Below, in pieces: positions 40,440 to 49,325 of a DNA stretch of 64,000 nucleotides. How positions within the stretch are numbered: position 1 is the stretch's first letter; the number at the start of each line of letters is the position of its first letter. The position numbers and the translations under genes were made by a program. The notes below the pieces were generated by a model. It had not been told where the DNA came from. It saw only the letters and a program-made list of their open reading frames with translations, and made no database searches. Source of the stretch: Colwellia sp. (GTDB lineage: Bacteria > Pseudomonadota > Gammaproteobacteria > Enterobacterales > Alteromonadaceae); NCBI GenBank assembly GCA_013215295.1, contig JABSOZ010000012.1:121496-185495 (forward strand), written 5' to 3'.

Positions 40440-41432
40440 TTATCCCTGACTCAACAAGTCATTTAAATCAATAAGTGCTGCGTTTGCACGTGAAATATAA
40501 TTTGCCATTACTAAAGAATGATTTGCTAATAAACCAAAACCATCTCCATTAAGAATCATTGGACTCCATATAGATTCTTGGCTAGCTTCAAGTTCTCGAA
40601 TAATTTGTTGTACGCTTACTTTAGCATTTTTCTTCTCTAAAACATCATTAAAATCAATTTCTACAGCACGTAAAAAATGTAATAACGCCCAACATGCACC
40701 ACGCGCTTCATAGAACTCATCATCAATATCCCACCAGCTAGTTTTTAACTCAACGCTAGCTTGACTATAAGTTGATTGCTGAGCAACACTATCGCCGGCT
40801 AAATCAGTGTTTAATTGTTCACGACCAACACTCGCACTTAGTCGTTGTGAGTAACTGCCTAAGCGTTTGTTAACTTCTTGGATCCAGTCACGTAAATTAT
40901 CAGAACGAGCATAAAATTGTGCCGATTGACTGTTAACATCTGTTAACGCTTTACGATAAGCATATAATTCGTTGATCGCTTTATTATACTCGTTTTCCGA
41001 ACTTGGCATCGCCCAACTTTTATGGTCAATATTATACTGAGGTTGAGCAATTTTTAAGTGATTATTTTCTATCGATTGTGACTGAGAGCGACTAAACTCT
41101 TGACGCATAACAAGCGCCATATCACGTGACATTTCTAGTGCCCCCAACTCCCAAGCTGGAATATTATCTAAAAACACAGAAGGCGGCAAAGCATCATTAG
41201 AAAGGTATCCACCGGGCTTATTTAATAATGTTTCAGTGACTCTAATTAATGCTGTCGTTGTTGTATAGCCGATAACAGGACTTACGCCATCAGCGGTAGC
41301 ATCTTGAGTAACCTCCGCTCTAATATCAAACTGCTCTGGCTCAAAACTCCAATACACTCCTAGAAAATAAAAAGAGAGAATAATGGCAAAAAATATTGTC
41401 ACAATGATTTTAATTGAAAACTTAGATGTCAT
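40440..41432 (-). CDS. DUF2333 family protein
   Basis: 330 residues with one N-terminal membrane segment (about 8-28) and a mostly helical periplasmic part. GYTTTTALIRVTETLLNKPGGYLSND is characteristic of DUF2333. No enzymatic motif is visible. It sits 13 bases before the barrel protein and 9 bases after the copper chaperone, so the three are cotranscribed. Confidence 0.85.
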   Translation of the reverse strand: MTSKFSIKIIVTIFFAIILSFYFLGVYWSFEPEQFDIRAEVTQDATADGVSPVIGYTTTTALIRVTETLLNKPGGYLSNDALPPSVFLDNIPAWELGALEMSRDMALVMRQEFSRSQSQSIENNHLKIAQPQYNIDHKSWAMPSSENEYNKAINELYAYRKALTDVNSQSAQFYARSDNLRDWIQEVNKRLGSYSQRLSASVGREQLNTDLAGDSVAQQSTYSQASVELKTSWWDIDDEFYEARGACWALLHFLRAVEIDFNDVLEKKNAKVSVQQIIRELEASQESIWSPMILNGDGFGLLANHSLVMANYISRANAALIDLNDLLSQG

Positions 41433-41441
41433 ACTGAACTC

Positions 41442-41924
41442 CTAATGATGATGCTGTTTTTTAGATTGTCTTTCTTGCTTAATACTTCGAACAGGAACAG
41501 TTATTACAAGGTCCTTTTGCTGCTTGAAATGCAATGTTAATGAAACTTTTTCTTCTGGTATTAAAGTGTTTTTTACATCAAATATCATTAAGTGATAGCC
41601 CATAGGCTGTAAAATCACTGTATTTCGTCCTTTGATAACAAGTTCTTCAACTTTTCTCATTTTCATCATACCATCACTCATCGTGTGCTGATGAATTTCG
41701 ATTCTATCGGAGAACAAACCACTTACTCCGATTAAAGTCACAGTGTCATCATTCATATTCTCAATAGACATATATGCTGAAGACATACTCGTTCCCGGTA
41801 TACTGGCTCTTAAATAAGGTGCTTTAATAATAATATCACTTTTATTTTCGCCCGCGAGGGTGTCCCCACTAATATTGAGTAATGTAAAAAATAATACAAT
41901 TGCTATTAAACTCATTTTATTCAT
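41442..41924 (-). CDS. Copper chaperone PCu(A)C
   Basis: 160 residues with a signal peptide (about 1-24). The copper site follows the H-M...H-x-M pattern: IEIHQHTMSDGMMKMRKV and the later QPMGYHLMIF. The C terminus ends in HHH. It delivers Cu(I) in the periplasm, for example to the Cu-A site of cytochrome oxidase. It is first in its operon. Confidence 0.9.
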   Translation of the reverse strand: MNKMSLIAIVLFFTLLNISGDTLAGENKSDIIIKAPYLRASIPGTSMSSAYMSIENMNDDTVTLIGVSGLFSDRIEIHQHTMSDGMMKMRKVEELVIKGRNTVILQPMGYHLMIFDVKNTLIPEEKVSLTLHFKQQKDLVITVPVRSIKQERQSKKQHHH

Positions 41925-41992
41925 TTGTCGCTATACTTCCTTTTAGACTGAATACAGTTATCACATAAACATTGTAACTAAGCTGGAGCAAA

Positions 41993-42154
41993 ATGGATAA
42001 CTTAATTATGACTCATGAAAGTAATCATGTTTTCACCATAATTTTAAATGGGGCGAGTAAACAAAAACGTTTAGTAAAACTATCTATATCGAGTTATGTA
42101 CCTGTTTATCATCAAACAAGCGAAAATCTAAACACCCGCGGTGCACTTATTTAA
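41993..42154 (+). CDS. Possible small gene, or remnant
   Basis: 53 codons from an ATG preceded by GGAG with a five-base spacer, up to a TAA. The product begins MDNLIMTHESNHVF and is not hydrophobic. No homologue is recognised. The good ribosome site argues for translation. The surroundings argue for a decayed gene. Confidence 0.35.
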   Translation: MDNLIMTHESNHVFTIILNGASKQKRLVKLSISSYVPVYHQTSENLNTRGALI

Positions 42155-42496
42155 GGTGATAAAATTGGTTATTGCGACAATGACTTATATGATTTTCAGT
42201 AATAAAAAATAGAATCGACATAAACCTATTTAAAAACAATTGACTAAAAATAAATTGATATACTTCAACATCGATTATAAATCATCAAAAGTGTTGTTAA
42301 TACCATTGTTCTATTACCAAATAAGTTAGTATTTAAAGTAAAATTGATGAAACAATATGTTCAAGCCGTCAGGTCAACAGTAGTTGCTAACGAAACTCTA
42401 GAAGTTAAGCGTTTATTGAAAACTGTTGAGTGAATGAATATTTTAGGTAAATTTTTATAAATAACATATTACAGAGAAATACGTAATTATTCGCAT

Positions 42497-42533
42497 AATG
42501 AAATAGTCAGTAAACGTTTTTGACTATTTCATT
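42497..42533. terminator. Hairpin at the end of the psp operon
   Basis: AATGAAATAGTCA pairs perfectly with TGACTATTTCATT around an 11-base loop, directly beyond the last gene of the operon. The T-run lies on the plus-strand side, so polarity is uncertain. Confidence 0.65.
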
Positions 42534-42534
42534 T

Positions 42535-42870
42535 TTAAGCTATCTGTTTTTTATCACGAACCATTAACCAAATTACAAAAGCAATAAAAATCACAGGCCA
42601 AAATATACCAATCATCACCATAGCAAGCGTACCAAAGATCATCATACCAATAAATATCAACGAACCAAAGACACTCATAACGATTGCTAAAGCCAGAATA
42701 ACGAGAATAACCATAATGATTGCTGAAACGCTAATTGCTTTTAATGGCTCTATTAGTTCTTCGCCTACGTATAGATCAACATTGAACATTTCTATAAAAC
42801 TTATTCCTAATACATAAGTTAAAAATAATGTCGCAAAAATTGCTAACATCAATGATTTCATAAATGACAT
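42535..42870 (-). CDS. Small membrane protein of the psp operon
   Basis: 111 residues with three predicted membrane segments (about 4-24, 45-75 and 80-105) and a basic end RDKKQIA. It is not recognised as a named family. It follows pspC by 76 bases in the same direction and shares its terminator, suggesting a role in envelope stress. PspD/PspG-like function is possible but unproven. Confidence 0.6.
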   Translation of the reverse strand: MSFMKSLMLAIFATLFLTYVLGISFIEMFNVDLYVGEELIEPLKAISVSAIIMVILVILALAIVMSVFGSLIFIGMMIFGTLAMVMIGIFWPVIFIAFVIWLMVRDKKQIA

Positions 42871-42946
42871 AGTGCCTCCCTACTTTTGTTTGTTCTTTCT
42901 AAATGTAAATTTATTCATCACATTTAGCCCAATTTAAAACTTCACG

Positions 42947-43162
42947 TTAACCTTTTGATGGAAGTAATATTGCCGCAACGACATAAGCCACACCAGTTGC
43001 TAAAGGAAAAATAATCAATGCACCTATAGCAGCAATGCGTATTACAATTCTTGGTAATTCGTAATGTTTCGCAATCCCTCCACAAACACCCGATAATTTT
43101 TTATGTACAACATCTTTCTTTAATGTTTTTTTCACTGAATACTCACGTTGATAGCTCATCAT
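42947..43162 (-). CDS. pspC: PspC-domain protein
   Basis: About 71 residues from the ATG at 43162; the adjacent ATG at 43159 is equally possible. GAGGA lies just upstream, so a longer reading from 43183 is rejected. The PspC signature is KLSGVCGGIAKHYELPRIVIRI, here split as KKLSGVCGGIAKHY and ELPRIVIRIA, followed by one membrane helix. It is shorter than enterobacterial PspC because the C-terminal periplasmic part is missing. Confidence 0.85.
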   Translation of the reverse strand: MMSYQREYSVKKTLKKDVVHKKLSGVCGGIAKHYELPRIVIRIAAIGALIIFPLATGVAYVVAAILLPSKG

Positions 43163-43169
43163 TAATTCC

Positions 43170-43280
43170 TCAATTCCAATCACTGTTTTTCAAAATAGCT
43201 AATAACCCTGCGCCTACAAAAAAAGTTAATACGGGAGTCAAACACATGATCATTATAAAATACTCACTTTCCAGTACCAT
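43170..43280 (-). CDS. 36-residue membrane protein between pspA and pspC
   Basis: ATG at 43280 with GGAGCA upstream; product MVLESEYFIMIMCLTPVLTF then a short helix end and KNSDWN. It has one membrane segment. It occupies the position of pspB but is half its length and lacks the leucine-rich cytoplasmic helix of PspB. Its stop lies 7 bases from the pspC start, so it is part of the operon. Confidence 0.6.
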   Translation of the reverse strand: MVLESEYFIMIMCLTPVLTFFVGAGLLAILKNSDWN

Positions 43281-43313
43281 GTGTTGCTCCTTAATTATTT
43301 TTGCAGTTTGCAC

Positions 43314-43976
43314 TTAACCATTAACGACTTGTTTTTTTAACTCAGCTAATTCTTGTTCGATAGTTTCATCAGCTTCTAAGTCACGAAATTGACTATCGAG
43401 ATCTTTATTAGCGGTAAAGTCATATGACTCTATTTCAGCTTCAACACGGTCAATTTTTTGTTGGTAGCGCTCAAATTTACTTATTGCATCATCAATGTTG
43501 TAAACAATAGCTCTTTCACGAACTTTTAAGCGTACTTCAGCTGACTGTTGACGAAGTGCAAAAGCTTCTTGCTTACGCTTTGCTTCTTGTAACTTGTCTT
43601 GTAAACGCTGGCTGTCTTCTTGAACTGCACTTAGAAATACTTCTACCTGCGCTAACTCATGTTGTAACTCACTAACTTGACTCACACATTTTTGTTTTTC
43701 ACTTAGAGCAGATTTTGCTAGATCATCACGGCTCTTAGTAATCGCCAATGTTGCTTTTGCTTGCCAATTCTTAATACTTGTTTCTAACGACGCTATTTGA
43801 CGCATCATAGTTTTCTTTTCAGCGATATTTTTTGCCGCAGTAGAGCGCACTTCAACCAAGGTTTCTTCCATTTCCTGAATGATCAATTTAACCATTTTCT
43901 CAGGGTCTTCGGCTTTATCTAACATATTGTTTAAGTTAGCGTTAATAATATCTGTAAAACGTGAAAACATGCCCAT
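43314..43976 (-). CDS. pspA: Phage shock protein A
   Basis: 220 residues, almost wholly coiled coil. MGMFSRFTDIINANLNNMLDKAEDPEKMVKL is the membrane-binding start and matches PspA (opening MGMFSRFTDI, then DKAEDPEKM). It is a peripheral membrane protein that stabilises the inner membrane. It is the first gene of pspA-small protein-pspC-membrane protein. A sigma-54-like promoter lies 107-122 bases upstream. No pspF is adjacent. Confidence 0.92.
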   Translation of the reverse strand: MGMFSRFTDIINANLNNMLDKAEDPEKMVKLIIQEMEETLVEVRSTAAKNIAEKKTMMRQIASLETSIKNWQAKATLAITKSRDDLAKSALSEKQKCVSQVSELQHELAQVEVFLSAVQEDSQRLQDKLQEAKRKQEAFALRQQSAEVRLKVRERAIVYNIDDAISKFERYQQKIDRVEAEIESYDFTANKDLDSQFRDLEADETIEQELAELKKQVVNG

Positions 43977-44082
43977 AATCCATTCTCCTACGCTAATGCG
44001 CTTCTATTAGTTTTATTAATTTGATTACTCGTTAGGAATTAGCTCAATGAGTTAACGCTTAACTTGCTACTATGTCTTCTAT

Positions 44083-44098
44083 TACAAGTGACATGCCA
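44083..44098 (-). promoter_or_regulatory. Sigma-54-like promoter of the psp operon
   Basis: On the minus strand TGGCATGTCACTTGTA matches the -24/-12 pattern TGGCACG-N4-TTGCW with correct spacing and two substitutions. psp operons are classically sigma-54 dependent. Confidence 0.6.
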
Positions 44099-44270
44099 AC
44101 TAGTCAAAAGAAAATAACCCATTGATTACAAATGAAATTTAATAAGAGATGGTATTGCAAAAAAACAAAGACATAATATGTCAGACTATTTTTTGGTCAA
44201 ATTAACAATTTTAATAGTTAATTTAACCAAATAAAAATTAGGAAGGAGTTTATTAAAATGCGGCACTCAT

Positions 44271-45182
44271 TTATTCAGCAGTTATTACAGGAAGGTCTTG
44301 ATCTGCCCCCCATTCACTCCAAGAACCGTCATACACTTTCAACTGTTGATAACCGCATATTTCAGCAGTTAACGCAAGAACACAAGCCGTTACACCGGAA
44401 CCACAGCTCATAATCATCGGTTTATCTTGGGCATTTATTTTTTTAAATTTTTCTTTTAGTGTCTTTTTAGGAAGTAACAATCCATTTATCATCAAGTCAC
44501 TAAAAGGGAGGTTCATTGAATGAGGGATATGTCCGCTTCGAATACCTTTACGTGGCTCTGCAACTTTTCCTTCAAAACGGCCACTTGCTCTTGCATCAAC
44601 AATAATATTTTCGCTTGAATCAAGCTGTTTAAATATATCATCACTATTACAAAAATATTCTTTAGAAAATTTAGCTGTAAAGTTACCTATCTCATTTTGA
44701 GATGATTTAGCTGTTGAAACGGGGAAACCTGACTTAAACCAAGCGGGTAAACCACCATCAAGTACAGCTATATTTTTATGTCCCATAGATTTAAACATGT
44801 ACCAAGCGCGTGCAGCTGAAAATAAGCCTTGATCATCATAGACAACAATTTGAGCATCGCTCGTAATACCTAAGGCATTAGCTTGCTGCTGAAAGTGTTC
44901 AGAATTTGGCATAGTATGTGGTAAAGGATTTGATAAATCGGAGAAGTTTTTGTTTAAATCGAATCGTTGGGCGTTTGGTAATGAAAAGTCAGGCCATTGC
45001 TTCTCTGGCTGATTCATTTGACCAACAGGAGGAATACTCGCATCGAGAATAATTAAATTTGTTAGTGGCTCTTCTGAGTCTTCAGTTGAAATTAAATCAG
45101 GAGTAGAAGTAGATAAAATTAGCTCATGCATCTGCTGGCATGATATTACTTGCTGATAAGTAGGTAGCATATTTAGCGTCAT
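44271..45182 (-). CDS. sseA: 3-mercaptopyruvate sulfurtransferase
   Basis: 303 residues with two rhodanese domains. The inactive N-terminal one contains VVYDDQGLFSAARAWYMF. The active C-terminal one has MSCGSGVTACVLAL with catalytic Cys260; CGSGVTA distinguishes mercaptopyruvate from thiosulfate enzymes. Arg in RFEGKVAEPRKGIRSGHIP shapes the active site. It transfers sulfur from mercaptopyruvate in the cytoplasm. Confidence 0.92.
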   Translation of the reverse strand: MTLNMLPTYQQVISCQQMHELILSTSTPDLISTEDSEEPLTNLIILDASIPPVGQMNQPEKQWPDFSLPNAQRFDLNKNFSDLSNPLPHTMPNSEHFQQQANALGITSDAQIVVYDDQGLFSAARAWYMFKSMGHKNIAVLDGGLPAWFKSGFPVSTAKSSQNEIGNFTAKFSKEYFCNSDDIFKQLDSSENIIVDARASGRFEGKVAEPRKGIRSGHIPHSMNLPFSDLMINGLLLPKKTLKEKFKKINAQDKPMIMSCGSGVTACVLALTAEICGYQQLKVYDGSWSEWGADQDLPVITAE

Positions 45183-45278
45183 TCATTTTTGAATTAGGCT
45201 TAAAAAATAACTAATTAATCGGTATATGTACAGTTGATTAAGCATTAAATTTAGCAGAGTAAAGCAAATTCCCTGCTA

Positions 45279-45410
45279 TTAATTTAATGTCTGCTTTTCA
45301 GTTAATAATTGCTCTCGGTTATTTTCTATCACACTTACAACCACTGACGCTCCCAATAAAAATATCGCAGGTAACATCAACAACGTAAAAATAAGCTCTA
45401 AACTAGGCAT
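45279..45410 (-). CDS. 43-residue single-pass membrane protein
   Basis: ATG at 45410 with AGGAATTA upstream. The product begins MPSLELIFTLLMLPAIFLLG, one membrane helix to about residue 28, then a polar tail with NNREQLL. It starts 11 bases after the secreted protein gene at 45422 and is likely cotranscribed. It is not recognised. Confidence 0.55.
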   Translation of the reverse strand: MPSLELIFTLLMLPAIFLLGASVVVSVIENNREQLLTEKQTLN

Positions 45411-45421
45411 AATTAATTCCT

Positions 45422-45700
45422 TTACTCATCTTCAGATTGAATAGTATTGTTTGTATGAAAGCGTTGGCTTTTAGCAACCCTAGCAACTAAGACAAACGAT
45501 TTTTTGTCTGCGGTTAAAGCCAATGCATTAAGATAATCTTGACTTTCAACTGTTGAGCTAAGAGCTAATTTCGTATTAAGTTGCTGCAAACCTTCTTCTG
45601 CTATCTGGCTAGCCGCATATTGAATATTTGCGGTGTTATCAGCAAAGCTGTTAAAGGACAATAAAGCGGTGGTTAATGTAGTAATAAGTAAAGTTTTCAT
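45422..45700 (-). CDS. Small secreted protein (DUF3718-like)
   Basis: About 92 residues from the ATG at 45700, chosen because GGAGAAC precedes it; an upstream in-frame ATG at 45712 has none. A signal peptide (about 1-20, ending FA) is followed by a helical Gln/Ala-rich segment. The general look fits short periplasmic DUF3718 proteins, but this is weak. Confidence 0.6.
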   Translation of the reverse strand: MKTLLITTLTTALLSFNSFADNTANIQYAASQIAEEGLQQLNTKLALSSTVESQDYLNALALTADKKSFVLVARVAKSQRFHTNNTIQSEDE

Positions 45701-45930
45701 TCTGTTCTCCAAGTTTTATAATAGGTAAGACGTAATATCTATTACAAAGGTTGTGCCAGAGATCAAAAAAATAGTTAAGTGGTTGATTTATAGATAAATT
45801 GATATTTCATCATTTTTATCATAAAAATTGAACTTAGGGTGAAAGAAGGTAAAAATGGTCAAAAAAACCAATTATTAAGTGTTGTGCCGATTAAGTGGTA
45901 AGTTATCGTTAAATTGTTCAATTATTAATA

Positions 45931-45965
45931 TCCCGATTTAGGGATACTATTTCCCGAAATCGGAA
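45931..45965. terminator. Nested hairpin downstream of dusA
   Basis: CCGATTT pairs with AAATCGG, and inside it GGGA pairs with TCCC. It lies 15 bases past the dusA stop. There is no T-run, so termination is inferred. Confidence 0.6.
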
Positions 45966-45979
45966 CACAAAATGAACAT

Positions 45980-46990
45980 CTACTCGTCTGCAGGCATTGT
46001 AACTTTAGCAAATGCATCAAAAAGAACTTTACTTGTTGCCTCATTACCACTGCATTGCTCGCTTAAATGACGACGAAATTGTCTCGCGCCAGCCAAACCA
46101 TTACACAAACCAAGCATATGACGAACAACATGCCAAGCCCGTCCTCCATTAGCTACAGTTGTATCAATATAACGAGCCATTGTTTCAATGATTTGTTCGC
46201 GAGACAAAATATCATTATTGGCTTGATAAATAGCATTATCCGCTTCTACTAACATATAAGGATTTTGATAAATTTCACGACCAATCATAACACCATCAAT
46301 ATGTTTCAAATGTTCATTAGCTTCTTCAAACGTTTTTATGCCACCGTTTATCGAAATTTCAATTTGAGGTAAATCTTTTTTGATTTGGTAAACACGGTCA
46401 TAATCAAGTGGTGGAACTTCCCTATTTTGTTTAGGACTTAAACCGCTTAACCAAGCCTTTCTGGCGTGGATAATAAAATGTTTACAATCTGCTTGAGAGA
46501 CTACATCAATAAAGTTATGCAAAAATTCATAACTGTCTTGATCATCAATACCTATGCGAGACTTTACCGTGACGGGAATATTAGCCGCAGCTTGCATTTC
46601 ATTCACACATTCAGCGACTAATGCGGGTTCTGACATTAAACAAGCACCGAACCGACCATTTTGAACACGATCAGATGGACATCCTACATTGATGTTTATT
46701 TCATCATATCCATACTGTTCGGCCATTTTAGCGCACTCTGTCATCGCTTTAACATCACTACCACCAAGCTGTAACACGACAGGATGCTCTTCATTATTGA
46801 ATGACAAATAATCACCCTTACCAAAGATAATTGCACCCGTAGTAACCATTTCAGTATAAAGGACAGTGTGTTTTGACATGACACGATAAAAGTAACGGCA
46901 ATGTCGATCAGTCCAATCGAGCATGGGCGCAACAGAAAGTCGGTGATCTATGGGGTTAGCTGAGTTTAGCGGTTTTACTGGGATTGACAC
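45980..46990 (-). CDS. dusA: tRNA-dihydrouridine(20/20a) synthase DusA
   Basis: 336 residues, GTG start with AAGGTG upstream. It reduces U20/U20a of tRNA with FMN. Motifs are APMLDWTDRHCRYFYR (21-36), NVGCPSDRVQNGRFGACLM with the catalytic Cys, HARKAWLSGLSPKQNR, and SINGGI. The first 22 codons lie on the prophage side of the attachment core at codons 23-28. They are therefore supplied by the inserted element rather than the original chromosome, and the gene remains complete. Confidence 0.96.
   Translation of the reverse strand: MSIPVKPLNSANPIDHRLSVAPMLDWTDRHCRYFYRVMSKHTVLYTEMVTTGAIIFGKGDYLSFNNEEHPVVLQLGGSDVKAMTECAKMAEQYGYDEININVGCPSDRVQNGRFGACLMSEPALVAECVNEMQAAANIPVTVKSRIGIDDQDSYEFLHNFIDVVSQADCKHFIIHARKAWLSGLSPKQNREVPPLDYDRVYQIKKDLPQIEISINGGIKTFEEANEHLKHIDGVMIGREIYQNPYMLVEADNAIYQANNDILSREQIIETMARYIDTTVANGGRAWHVVRHMLGLCNGLAGARQFRRHLSEQCSGNEATSKVLFDAFAKVTMPADE
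46908..46924. repeat. Attachment site copy inside dusA (left end of the prophage)
   Basis: TCAGTCCAATCGAGCAT encodes MLDWTD of DusA on the minus strand. The exact sequence recurs at 63171-63187 and, with one mismatch, at 61508-61524. dusA 5' ends are known targets of a family of phage and island integrases. Confidence 0.88.
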
Positions 46991-47025
46991 AAAAACACCT
47001 TATTAATATACTGTACATAATCACA

Positions 47026-47082
47026 GTGAATTACCGTGAATTACCTTGAGTTTCGATATGTAGTACCCCATATGTACCCCAT
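47026..47082. repeat. Short direct repeats between dusA and the integrase gene
   Basis: GTGAATTACC occurs twice in tandem (47026-47035 and 47036-47045). GTACCCCAT occurs at 47063-47071 and 47074-47082. Their position between the attachment core and the integrase start suits integrase arm sites or an operator. Confidence 0.5.
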
Positions 47083-47100
47083 AAAAAAGTAGGATTAATG

Positions 47101-48168
47101 ATGGCATCTTTTACAATTGAAAAACGTACAAAGGCAAACGGTGACTTTTCTTATCGCTGTAAAATCGTTGTTAAACAAAAAAACGCAATTATACACCGAG
47201 AATCTAAAACATTCCGCAAAAAAGAACTTGCTCGTACATATGGAAGGAAGCGTGTACAAGAAATAGAAAATGACGAAATTGGTATTAAGAAAACGATACC
47301 TCTCAGCGCATTGTTAGATTTATATTTTGAAGATGTGCATTTATGGGAGAAAACAGGAAGAACTAAGCAATATGTTATCAAAATGCTTAGGGACTGTGAC
47401 ATAGCAAAAATACAAAGTAATAAACTGAAAACTAGCGATTTAATTGCACACTGTAAAATAAGACAGCTAGCAGGAGCAAAGCCTTCAACTGTTTATCATG
47501 ATATTTGTTATTTACGTGCGGTAATGAAAAAAGCTTATCCAGTTTTTGATATTGAAGCCAACTGTTCCGTTTTTGAAGAAGCGATACCAACACTCATTGA
47601 TATGGGTTTAATTGGTAAGAGTGACCGAAGAACGAGAAGACCAACACAACTTGAACTAGATAAATTGAAAGTTGGGCTAGAAATAAGGGAAAAGCAAAAG
47701 CCAAATGGACATGTAAGAATTCCTTATTTAGATATTTTGGATTTCAGTATTCTAACGTGTATGCGTATAGGTGAAGTTTGTAAGCTTAGATGGGACGATT
47801 TAAACCTAAAACATAAAACAATTATTGTTAGAGACAGAAAAGATCCTCGTAAAAAGGAAGGTAATCACATGATTGCTCCGCTATTGGGTGAATCTTTCAA
47901 TATTGCCACTAAGCAACCTAAAACTGGTGAGCTAATTTTTCCCTATAATTCAAGAAGCGTTACCGCAGGTTTCCAACGAGTCAGGAATGATTTAGGAATA
48001 GAAGATTTACGTTATCATGATTTAAGGCGTGAAGGAGCAAGTCGACTGTTTGAGCAAGGCTACTCTATTGAAGAAGTAGCCCAAGTAACAGGTCATAGGA
48101 ATTTAAATATTCTATGGCAAGTATATACGCAGTTATTCCCGCATAAGTTACATGATAAGTTCAAGTGA
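47101..48168 (+). CDS. int: Tyrosine recombinase / phage integrase
   Basis: 355 residues from the ATG at 47101, spaced 6 bases from AGGA; the ATG at 47098 is also possible. An N-terminal arm-binding region (about 1-60, RKKELARTYGRKRVQEIE) precedes the SAM-like core-binding domain. The catalytic domain has CMRIGEVCKLRW (first Arg), YHDLRREG (HxxR), TGHRN and the Tyr nucleophile in WQVYTQL. It should recombine the dusA site. Most filamentous phages instead use host XerC/XerD. Confidence 0.93.
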   Translation: MASFTIEKRTKANGDFSYRCKIVVKQKNAIIHRESKTFRKKELARTYGRKRVQEIENDEIGIKKTIPLSALLDLYFEDVHLWEKTGRTKQYVIKMLRDCDIAKIQSNKLKTSDLIAHCKIRQLAGAKPSTVYHDICYLRAVMKKAYPVFDIEANCSVFEEAIPTLIDMGLIGKSDRRTRRPTQLELDKLKVGLEIREKQKPNGHVRIPYLDILDFSILTCMRIGEVCKLRWDDLNLKHKTIIVRDRKDPRKKEGNHMIAPLLGESFNIATKQPKTGELIFPYNSRSVTAGFQRVRNDLGIEDLRYHDLRREGASRLFEQGYSIEEVAQVTGHRNLNILWQVYTQLFPHKLHDKFK

Positions 48169-48173
48169 TAAGA

Positions 48174-48551
48174 CTAAGCTGAAGCTTTTAACTGGTCCAA
48201 AATTTGAATAGCGTCTCCAATATTGTCTTCTAAAGACTCAATAGAAACTATAGAAAATTCATCTTGAATATCATAATCCGCTTCACATCTAATTGATAAA
48301 CAGGTTTTCATTAAAACGCCAAGTCTTATGTATTTCATTTTTTCGGGATGCGATAAATACCCCTGAATAAGAGTATTAGCCAACTGAGCGTGGGTTCCTC
48401 CTTTAGCGTCATACAAAGGGGTATCAATAAATTCTCTTATTGAATGAAACAAATAATAATATAATCTAGATGCCTTGTTTCTTATATCAAACTCTTCGCT
48501 TTCATTATTGATTAAGTTAGCAAATTTTCTGAAATCGTCCTTTAAAATCAC
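48174..48551 (-). CDS. HEPN-like protein
   Basis: 125 residues, all helical. GTG start sharing one base with the stop of the upstream gene (TAGTG). RNKASRLYYYLFHSIREFI followed later by LSIRCEADYDIQDEF resembles the helical core of HEPN proteins (R-x-A-S-R-x-Y-Y and a late R-x-x-A-D-Y-D). The catalytic RxxxxH of HEPN RNases is not obvious: the histidine in YLFHSIREF precedes the arginine. It may be a regulator or an RNA-targeting effector. Confidence 0.5.
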   Translation of the reverse strand: MILKDDFRKFANLINNESEEFDIRNKASRLYYYLFHSIREFIDTPLYDAKGGTHAQLANTLIQGYLSHPEKMKYIRLGVLMKTCLSIRCEADYDIQDEFSIVSIESLEDNIGDAIQILDQLKASA

Positions 48552-49312
48552 TAAACTATTTCCCTTTCTAGCCTAAATATTACTTTTGAAGTGTCAACTT
48601 TATCGAACATAGATACCACAAGACTATCAATTACATTCCTTAATTTAGAAACATTTTCTCTTGAATCCTTGAGCTTCCACATCACATGAAACATAGATAC
48701 ACCATCTATATCTCTAGTAGAATATGAAGTACGAAAATCAGAATGGCCTAAGTGATCTCTTATCACTCCAATAACACTCTTAAATAAAAGAGGAAAAGTA
48801 TTTTTATCAATACTGAGTTCATCAAAAATATCACTAATGGGTGAAATAGTTTTAAACTCTTTATTTACGTTATGTTTAAATAAATTATTTTCTGGAAATA
48901 ATTTTTCAATTCGTTCCAATGTTTTCTTAGAATTGACAAAATCCAACACATCAACATATATAGTTAAAGCAGTAGATAAGCTTTTATAATCATGAGTATT
49001 CAAAAGAAAATTCGCCATTTCATAGGCTGAATCTTGCCTATCAACATTATTTAAAGAAATTGCATAAGCTTGAATAGTTGCTAAATCATTATCTATACGT
49101 TGCGCTTTCTGAAAATTCGAATGAATACCATTGATATCCTTCTTAATACAACAATACATCCCTAACAGAACATATCGTTCATAATCAGATTCAACTAGAT
49201 CAATATCATTCTTTACAGATCTAAGTTGGATCTCATTTAATAAATCCATTTTAACTAAATCATTTAACTTTTCTGTTAATTCTGTGACAATTTTTTTTGG
49301 TTGAGCTGTCAT
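48551..49312 (-). CDS. Helical-repeat protein paired with the HEPN-like gene
   Basis: 253 residues, ATG with AAGGATAAT upstream. The N-terminal 140 residues look like TPR-type helix pairs (YERYVLLGMYCCIKKDINGI, LFPENNLFKHNVNK). The C-terminal half contains RDHLGHSDFRTSY and FHVMWKLKDSRENV. No known family is recognised. An operator-like repeat array lies just upstream and the next gene is translationally coupled, so the two form one small operon. Confidence 0.6.
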   Translation of the reverse strand: MTAQPKKIVTELTEKLNDLVKMDLLNEIQLRSVKNDIDLVESDYERYVLLGMYCCIKKDINGIHSNFQKAQRIDNDLATIQAYAISLNNVDRQDSAYEMANFLLNTHDYKSLSTALTIYVDVLDFVNSKKTLERIEKLFPENNLFKHNVNKEFKTISPISDIFDELSIDKNTFPLLFKSVIGVIRDHLGHSDFRTSYSTRDIDGVSMFHVMWKLKDSRENVSKLRNVIDSLVVSMFDKVDTSKVIFRLEREIV

Positions 49313-49325
49313 ATTATCCTTGACT

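Larger units (their letters stand above)
41925..42534. other. 610-base region without an established gene
   Basis: It contains a possible 53-codon gene (41993-42154), a 28-codon reading at 42348-42434 with MKQYVQAVRSTVVANETLE, and a terminator-like hairpin at its right end. The two coding-like patches in decayed surroundings suggest remnants of a lost gene. Confidence 0.5.

Noticed and set aside
45980..46990. dusA inactivated by the insertion
   Set aside because: The element restores a GTG start, a ribosome site and the first 22 codons, giving a full-length protein.
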